DNA from: Lewinellaceae bacterium
GTDB lineage: Bacteria > Bacteroidota > Bacteroidia > Chitinophagales > Saprospiraceae
Length of the DNA: 64,000 nt
NCBI GenBank assembly: GCA_020636375.1
Contig: JACJXZ010000004.1
Coordinates: forward strand, 248,001 to 312,000
Reading direction: 5' to 3'
Below are positions 59,491 to 64,000 of this stretch, piece after piece; the stretch's first letter is position 1, and the number at the start of each line of letters is the position of its first letter. The notes beneath the pieces were generated by a model. It ran no database searches, was not told the DNA's origin, and was given only the letters and a program-made list of their open reading frames with translations. Made by a program: the position numbers and the translations under genes.

Positions 59491-60242
59491 ACAAACGCCC
59501 CCGCCTCCTCCGCCCACAGCCGGTAGGTCAGGCCGGAAGGGTGCACCCCGTCGCTGAAAAAAGCCTCCGGGCCGGCGCCGGGCGGGGCCTTCGCCTGCCA
59601 TTCCTCCAGAGCAATAGGCCGGCTGTTGTAGTAAACGTTTTCGAACAGAGCGGGGACATCCCGGATGGCCCGCCCGTGCAGCCGCACCAGGCTGCCCAGC
59701 GCCAGCTGCAGGCTGGCCGGGAAGGCCGGGAACTGCCCCACCGGCGGGAGGTTGTTGATGAGGATGGCCGCCCCGGGCTGCTTGTCCCGGATGGCCTGCA
59801 CGAGCTGTATCACATCCGACCGCCACCGCCGGGGGCTGGTCAGTTCGAAGGTGTCGTTGCCGCCCAGCCCGACGACGATCAGGTCCAGGGGGTCGGTAGG
59901 CAACAGCGGCGCCAGATGGCGGAGCGCCTTCCGGGCGGTGTACCCGCTTTTTGCCAGCACCTGCCATTCTACCGGCCTGCCGGTAGCCCGGTGGAGGAAG
60001 GCTGCCAGGCAGCCCGTAAACCCTTCTTCGTGGCTGGCCACCCCAACGCCGGCTATGGTGGATTCGCCCAGCGCAAGCAGCCGCAAGGGGTGGCCGCCCC
60101 GGCCGGCTATCCCCCGCTTCGGGCCGCCGGCCTCCGGCAGCTCCGGGATGCTGGCTCGCACTCGTTTGCCCTGGAGCATCAGCACCGGGCTGACGGGCAA
60201 AGCCGCCAGGGCCCCCAGGTAGTATAGGAATTGACAGATCAT
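59463..60242 (-). CDS. SGNH/GDSL-family hydrolase
   Basis: A 259-residue esterase/lipase-like protein. MICQFLYYLGALAALPVSPV is a signal anchor or signal peptide. Block I is LRLLALGESTIAGVG (GES, nucleophile serine in place of the usual GDS), block III is VVGLGGNDTFEL (GxND), and block V is FFSDGVHPSGLTYRLW (DxxH). The longer frame starting at 60317 begins inside a REP cluster and is not credible. The last residues (LSKAGGFR) are encoded by a REP-like repeat at 59463-59490. The natural substrate is unknown; it is followed on the other side by the choline transporter gene on the same strand. Confidence 0.85.
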   Translation of the reverse strand: MICQFLYYLGALAALPVSPVLMLQGKRVRASIPELPEAGGPKRGIAGRGGHPLRLLALGESTIAGVGVASHEEGFTGCLAAFLHRATGRPVEWQVLAKSGYTARKALRHLAPLLPTDPLDLIVVGLGGNDTFELTSPRRWRSDVIQLVQAIRDKQPGAAILINNLPPVGQFPAFPASLQLALGSLVRLHGRAIRDVPALFENVYYNSRPIALEEWQAKAPPGAGPEAFFSDGVHPSGLTYRLWAEEAGAFVLSKAGGFR

Positions 60243-60251
60243 TTCTTTGTA

Positions 60252-60385
60252 GCTTGTCGAAGTCTCCAGACTTCGACATTGCTCACCATGCTTGTCGAAG
60301 TCTCCAGACTTCGACATTGCTCACCATGCTCGTCGAAGTCTCCAGACTTCGATTATGCTCATCGAGTCTCCAGACTTCGACAGCC
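60252..60385. repeat. REP-like palindrome array, 38 bp period
   Basis: Three copies of the palindrome (TCGAAGTCTCCAGACTTCGA with flanks), each followed by ATTGCTCACCATGCT or a variant, repeat at 38-base spacing (60253, 60291, 60329); a fourth truncated copy (ATCGAGTCTCCAGACTTCGA) ends near 60382. The array fills the gap between the transporter and SGNH genes. Confidence 0.92.
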
Positions 60386-60389
60386 CACA

Positions 60390-61994
60390 TTACTCCATCC
60401 GCTCCAACCCCCTCGGCGCCATCCACCGCCCCGTCAGCCGTGAAACCACGATAATGGATGCCAGCCCGCTGGCCATTGCCAGCGTCCGGAACGGGAACAG
60501 CACCACGCCATCTTCAACCATAGGGTAAGGTAACAAAACGGGCAGCCCCAATGTTGCGTCTCCCCCGCCAAAGCGCAGGACAAAGGCGACGAGAAAACCC
60601 GCCAGCGCCCCATAAGTGTTCGCTTTCGGGTCGAACAGGGCGCAAACCAGGGGCGGGAACAGCAGGCAGTAGACAAAGTCGCTGCACAGGAACCACAGCT
60701 CGTACACGCTGCGGATCTTCAGGGCGAGCAGCGTCGCGGCAATGCCCACGATCCAGATGATGCGCCGGACCAGTTGCTGCAGGGCGGCGGGCTCAATCCT
60801 GGGTTTCAGCAACGGCCGGTAGACGTTCCAGCCGGCCATGGAAGAAGCGGAAAGGATGGAAGAGTCGGCCGACGACATCACCGCCGCCGCAATAGCCCCC
60901 AGCCCCAGGATGCCCACCCACTGCGGCGTCATATACCGGACCACCCAGGGCAGGGTGGAGGCGGCGTCGGGCGGCGCCTCGGCCTGTAGCGCCCCCCAGT
61001 CGGCCACCGCCCCGGCGATGCCGATCAGGGCAGCGGGCACGGCGGCGACGAGGCAGATCATGCCCGCCAGCACCGACAGGCGCACGGCCGTGTTTTCGTC
61101 GCGGGAGGCCAGCACCCGCTGGAAGTACACCTGCCAGGCGATGCCGCCGAAGGTGAGCAGCAGGGCGTAGTCCCACCAGTTCCAGTAGTAGGCGCCCAGC
61201 GCTTCCCGGCTGGGCAGCAGGCTGGCGGCCGGGCCGTGCATGTCTTGGTAGCCCTGCCAGGCCGCTTCCCACCCGCCTACATGCTCCAGGGCAAAGGGCA
61301 CGACCAGGAACAGGCCGCCCAGCAGCAGGATCAGCTGGATGAGGTCGGTCAAGGCTACCGACCACAGGCCGCCCAGAGCGGTATAGGCAATGGTGATGGC
61401 CGCCGATAGGATGATGGACGTGTTGGTGTCCAGCCCGACGATGGCCCCGAAGGTGGTGCCCAGGGCGGTCAGGATGGCCGCCGTCCAGAATACCTCCCCG
61501 GTGAGGGCGGGCAGGAAGAGCAGGGCCGCCATGCGCTTGCCGAACCGCTGCTCCAGCGGGTCGAGCATGGTCTGGAACTGATGCCGCCGCATCCGCCGGG
61601 CGAAGAACAAGCCGCCGATGACGAGGCTGAGCGCATAACCCCAGGGTGCCTGCACCCACACCAGCCCGGAGCTGGCGGCATACTCCGCCGTGCCGTTGAT
61701 GTACCCCCCGCCGATCCAGGTGGCGCTCATCGTGAATACGGCGATCAGCAGCGGAAGCTGGCGGCCCGCCAGCAGGAAGCCGTGGGGGCCTTCGCCCTGC
61801 CGCAGGGTGGCCGCATAGGCGCCCGTCAGGAAGATGAGCGTGTAAAAGGCCATCATGGAAAAAAAGGAAGGCCAGGCCACCGGCTCATCGGTAAAAAGAT
61901 AGAGGTACAGGCCCACCAGCGCCAGCATGGCCATCAGGCCCAGGGTGGGGAGCAGTATGCGGCGGATCTTGTCGCGGGAAGTGGTTGGTTTCAT
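60390..61994 (-). CDS. Sodium:solute symporter, CHT1-like choline transporter
   Basis: A 534-residue inner-membrane protein of the SSF family with about 13 helices. Its sequence follows the animal high-affinity choline transporter CHT1 (SLC5A7) closely: WIGGGYINGTAEYAASSGLV, LVIGGLFFARRMR, TMLDPLEQRFGKRMAALLFL, IAWQVYFQRVLASRDENTAV, LGLGAIAAAVMSSADSSILS and LWFLCSDFVYCLLFPPLVCA. It should import choline with sodium. ATG 61994 (MKPTTSRDKIRR) is chosen; the upstream 24 codons are hydrophobic and repeat-derived. It is divergent from phosphatidylcholine synthase, which uses choline. This pairing supports the substrate. Confidence 0.88.
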   Translation of the reverse strand: MKPTTSRDKIRRILLPTLGLMAMLALVGLYLYLFTDEPVAWPSFFSMMAFYTLIFLTGAYAATLRQGEGPHGFLLAGRQLPLLIAVFTMSATWIGGGYINGTAEYAASSGLVWVQAPWGYALSLVIGGLFFARRMRRHQFQTMLDPLEQRFGKRMAALLFLPALTGEVFWTAAILTALGTTFGAIVGLDTNTSIILSAAITIAYTALGGLWSVALTDLIQLILLLGGLFLVVPFALEHVGGWEAAWQGYQDMHGPAASLLPSREALGAYYWNWWDYALLLTFGGIAWQVYFQRVLASRDENTAVRLSVLAGMICLVAAVPAALIGIAGAVADWGALQAEAPPDAASTLPWVVRYMTPQWVGILGLGAIAAAVMSSADSSILSASSMAGWNVYRPLLKPRIEPAALQQLVRRIIWIVGIAATLLALKIRSVYELWFLCSDFVYCLLFPPLVCALFDPKANTYGALAGFLVAFVLRFGGGDATLGLPVLLPYPMVEDGVVLFPFRTLAMASGLASIIVVSRLTGRWMAPRGLERME

Positions 61995-62075
61995 CGAGGG
62001 GGAAAATAGGGAAAACCAGTAAGTATTTAACACATAGGGCATATAGGTTTTTTCACATAAGGCCATATCCGGGGC

Positions 62076-62221
62076 TTAATACTACTTTGTTAACTTAAAG
62101 TTTCGAGCCATCTGGAGCGCGGGCCTCCAGGCCCGCTGCCTTCTAAAAGAAAGGGTTTTATGAAATTTTAAATCTGTTTTTTCATGCCCGCGCTCCTTTT
62201 AAGTTAACAAAGTAGTATTAA
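62076..62221. mobile_element. MITE-like element with 24 bp perfect terminal inverted repeats
   Basis: TTAATACTACTTTGTTAACT begins the left end (62076-62099) and its exact reverse complement ends the element (62198-62221); the 24 bp ends match perfectly. A second, nested inverted pair GGAGCGCGGGC / GCCCGCGCTCC lies inside. It is 146 bp, with no coding capacity. Confidence 0.8.
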
Positions 62222-62236
62222 TCAGTGGGCATTTTT

Positions 62237-62323
62237 AAAGTACAAGTTCAAGCATCAAGTTCAAGCCCAGGAAAGGCGCCGCTCCGAGTTTGGGTCTTGA
62301 TACTTGCGCTTGAACTTGCACTT
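62237..62323. repeat. Palindromic repeat of AAGTTCAAG units
   Basis: AAAGTACAAGTTCAAGCATC with AAGTTCAAG on the left, CTTGATACTTGCGCTTGAAC with TTGCACTT on the right. A relative lies at 33469-33553. Confidence 0.6.
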
Positions 62324-62535
62324 CAATTGGTTTTTTCCACCCAATTTAGTATTTTTAACGGCTCAACGGTTCCCCGCATGGTTGTGGCTTTTGTTGTAAG
62401 CCCACAAAAATGCGGGGAATTTTTTTATCCCGTTTTGAACCTTGAACCTTAAACTCCGAACAATTAAACTCCGAACCTGGCCAACGTTGGGCCAGTAACC
62501 CGAAAGCATGAAAAATAAACAAAAACCAACAAATT

Positions 62536-63252
62536 ATGCCGCCTACTTTTTCCCCTGCAGATAAAGCCCTCGCCTGGAGCGTCCACCTCTTCACCGCCAC
62601 CGGCGTGCTCGCCGTTTTTATGGCTATCCTGGCGGTCAGCGCCGGCGATTTCCGGGCGGCCATGTTCTGGCTGCTCGCCGCCCAGCTGATCGACGGCGTC
62701 GACGGCACCCTGGCCCGCCGCTTCCGGGTGACGGAAGTGCTGCCGCACGTCAGCGGCAAGAATATCGATTTCGTCATCGACTTCGCCTCCTACGCCATCG
62801 TGCCGGCCTACATGATCTACGAGTCCGGCCTGATGCACGGCCCCTGGAACCTGGCAGCCACCTTCCTCATCCTGCTGGTATCTGCCGTCTACTACGGCAA
62901 GGAGGGCATGGTGTCCGACGATTACTACTTCGTCGGCTTCCCCGTCATGTGGAACATGGCTGCCTTTTACATGATCTTCGTCTTCCAGTGGGGGCACTGG
63001 GGCAACGTGCTGCTGGTGGCGGTGCTGTCCATCCTGCACTTCGTGCCCATCAAGGTGGCCTACCCCAGCCGGGCCACCCACTGGCGCGGGCCGACGCTGG
63101 CCGTGACGGCGGTGACCATCCTGGTTTTGGTCGCCATCACCTACCTCTACCCCGACAGGAATGCCTGGCTGACTGCCCTGGCGTGGGGCTGCCTGGCGTA
63201 CTTTGCGGTGTTTGTGGTTTGGGCGACGTGGGTGGGGGGCAAAAGAGCATAG
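62536..63252 (+). CDS. pcs: Phosphatidylcholine synthase (CDP-diacylglycerol-choline O-phosphatidyltransferase)
   Basis: A 238-residue inner-membrane CDP-alcohol phosphatidyltransferase with about eight helices. It condenses choline with CDP-diacylglycerol to give phosphatidylcholine and CMP. The catalytic motif is DGVDGTLARRFRV followed by GKNIDFVIDFASY (the conserved D, D, G, D, D set). The N-terminus KALAWSVHLFTATGVLAVFM and the segment VSDDYYFVGFPVMWNMAAFY match Pcs proteins rather than PgsA or PssA. It is divergent from the CHT1-like transporter, so uptake and use of choline are encoded side by side. ATG 62536 begins MPPTFSPADKALAW. Confidence 0.9.
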   Translation: MPPTFSPADKALAWSVHLFTATGVLAVFMAILAVSAGDFRAAMFWLLAAQLIDGVDGTLARRFRVTEVLPHVSGKNIDFVIDFASYAIVPAYMIYESGLMHGPWNLAATFLILLVSAVYYGKEGMVSDDYYFVGFPVMWNMAAFYMIFVFQWGHWGNVLLVAVLSILHFVPIKVAYPSRATHWRGPTLAVTAVTILVLVAITYLYPDRNAWLTALAWGCLAYFAVFVVWATWVGGKRA

Positions 63253-63443
63253 CGGGCCTGCTTGATGCCGGCAGAGAAAATGTTTTTACAATTGGCAGGC
63301 ATTGTTTAGATTTGGAGGGTTGAAGGGGTTGGGGATAAACGTCAATGGGGGCTATAGGATGAATTGACTGTAGTAAGGAAGTTGTGCGTCAGTGTAAAAA
63401 AAACGACACGGACAAAAATCAATTGACTGCAAATACAAATTGA

Positions 63444-64000
63444 ATGACTGAATACGAAAAATTTAAAAAGCTTCTTGAATATTTTGTCGCACATCTCGAA
63501 TTCTGTGTATCAGACCAAAAATTTGGTGAAGGTTATGAAACATATATTAGAGAGATTAAAAATTTCAAACGCAGTGGTCAAGGACATAAAGAACAACAAA
63601 TTCAAAATCAAATAAAAGATTGGGAATTATACGACAATGGAAAGATATGCATCAACGTAAACCCAACTACCTATCAAGGCGGAGGAACTTATTTGAATTG
63701 GAAACACACAGCTATCAATGTGAACGCAGAATGGGAGGATAAAAGGATTGTCAGCTTAAAAATAATGAAAGATTCTTATCCTCTTAATAATGCTAAACAC
63801 GTAATGACAATAAGCGTTAGCGACCTTGGTTTATTCAACAAGCAAGAACCAGATGAACAGCTAAAAACATTTTTTAATCAATTTAATGAGCTTATCATAC
63901 AATGGAATGAAGAACAAAAAAGCAAACAAGAAATGAAGCAAATACAACCATATATAGACTTACTCAAATCATCTAAAAACATAATCCTTACGGGTGCACC
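63444..64000 (+). CDS. McrB-like AAA+ ATPase, N-terminal part (runs off the window)
   Basis: An open frame of 185 codons continues past the right edge. It starts MTEYEKFKKLLEYFVAHLEF and ends with YIDLLKSSKNIILTGAP, which is the beginning of a Walker A (P-loop) as in McrB-type AAA+ proteins of Bacteroidota (usually LTGAPGTGKT). Residues 1-160 are an unrecognised N-terminal domain that would recognise the target. The DNA is strongly AT-rich, unlike the GC-rich neighbours, with the change at about 63350, so this is probably a horizontally acquired defence gene. A second McrB-type gene (EVE-McrB) lies 12 kb to the left. Confidence 0.75.
   Translation, partial: MTEYEKFKKLLEYFVAHLEFCVSDQKFGEGYETYIREIKNFKRSGQGHKEQQIQNQIKDWELYDNGKICINVNPTTYQGGGTYLNWKHTAINVNAEWEDKRIVSLKIMKDSYPLNNAKHVMTISVSDLGLFNKQEPDEQLKTFFNQFNELIIQWNEEQKSKQEMKQIQPYIDLLKSSKNIILTGA

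Larger units (their letters stand above)
61995..62535. promoter_or_regulatory. Divergent intergenic region between the transporter and pcs genes
   Basis: 541 bases that must hold the promoters of both divergent genes. Most of it is repeat: ACACATAGGGCATATAGG (related to the 5.7 kb tandem repeat), the MITE-like element at 62076-62221 and a palindrome at 62237-62323. No riboswitch or defined operator was recognised. Confidence 0.4.

Noticed and set aside
60254..60528. Short frames with SKSPDFDIAHHACRSLQTST peptides
   Set aside because: Translations of the REP-like palindromes; the same peptide appears near 46800 and 59400.
63356..63372. 14-base match between CRISPR spacer 1/4 (ATGAATTGACTGTA) and the sequence upstream of the McrB-like gene
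   Set aside because: Only 14 of 37 bases match; a chance match of this length somewhere in the window is not very unlikely, so self-targeting is not supported.

Overview
The window comes from a member of the phylum Bacteroidota, most likely a Saprospiraceae-type (Lewinella/Phaeodactylibacter-like) bacterium. This is an inference from gene content: two giant surface proteins with gliding-motility-type C-terminal sorting domains, each beside a PorP/SprF gene (type IX secretion); TonB-dependent receptors with CarboxypepD_reg-like N-termini; a one-protein hybrid two-component regulator; LytS/LytT pairs; few Shine-Dalgarno sequences; and promoter boxes of the Bacteroidota form TTTG-N19-TAnnTTTG. 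The genes are GC-rich except at the right edge and in the DUF481 gene.

Layout. 0-5.3 kb: amino-acid metabolism (ilvE, a CcmD-like peptide coupled to glutamate dehydrogenase, an Lrp/AsnC regulator) and a TraB/GumN protein. 5.3-7.8 kb: no genes; dispersed palindromes, a 3 x ~72 bp tandem repeat, a 209 bp tandem repeat and, fused to it, an 11-repeat CRISPR array without cas genes. 8-12.8 kb: a TonB-dependent receptor, a PhaE-like protein and tRNA-Ser(CGA). 12.8-20.3 kb: PorP/SprF and a 2.2 kilo-residue adhesin-like T9SS cargo. 20.5-29.7 kb: a META lipoprotein, the putrescine genes aguB and aguA, a T9SS type A protein and a 1,411-residue hybrid sensor. 29.7-30.2 kb: an intact tRNA-Ser(TGA), a GIY-YIG nuclease ORF and a broken, interrupted second tRNA-Ser. 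30.4-33 kb: an MBOAT acyltransferase with an SGNH-like partner. 33.6-40.5 kb: signalling genes (two LytS-like kinases, one degenerate; LytT; a propeller pseudokinase) and a DUF481 protein. 40.6-49.4 kb: an outer-membrane receptor, galK, a UbiA homologue, an M42 peptidase, pyrE, a NUDIX protein and two small unknowns. 49.6-51.7 kb: a frameshifted EVE-McrB fusion ending in a G11 tract and an octanucleotide microsatellite. 52.2-59.3 kb: the second T9SS cargo/PorP pair. 59.4-63.3 kb: an SGNH lipase, a CHT1-like choline transporter and, divergently, phosphatidylcholine synthase. 63.4 kb to the end: the start of an AT-rich McrB-like gene.

The parts most worth following are the GIY-YIG/tRNA-Ser unit, the choline uptake-phosphatidylcholine synthesis pair, the CRISPR array with a duplicated spacer block fused to a long tandem repeat, the two McrB-type genes, the degenerate kinases, and a dense load of short palindromic and MITE-like repeats in nearly every intergenic gap.
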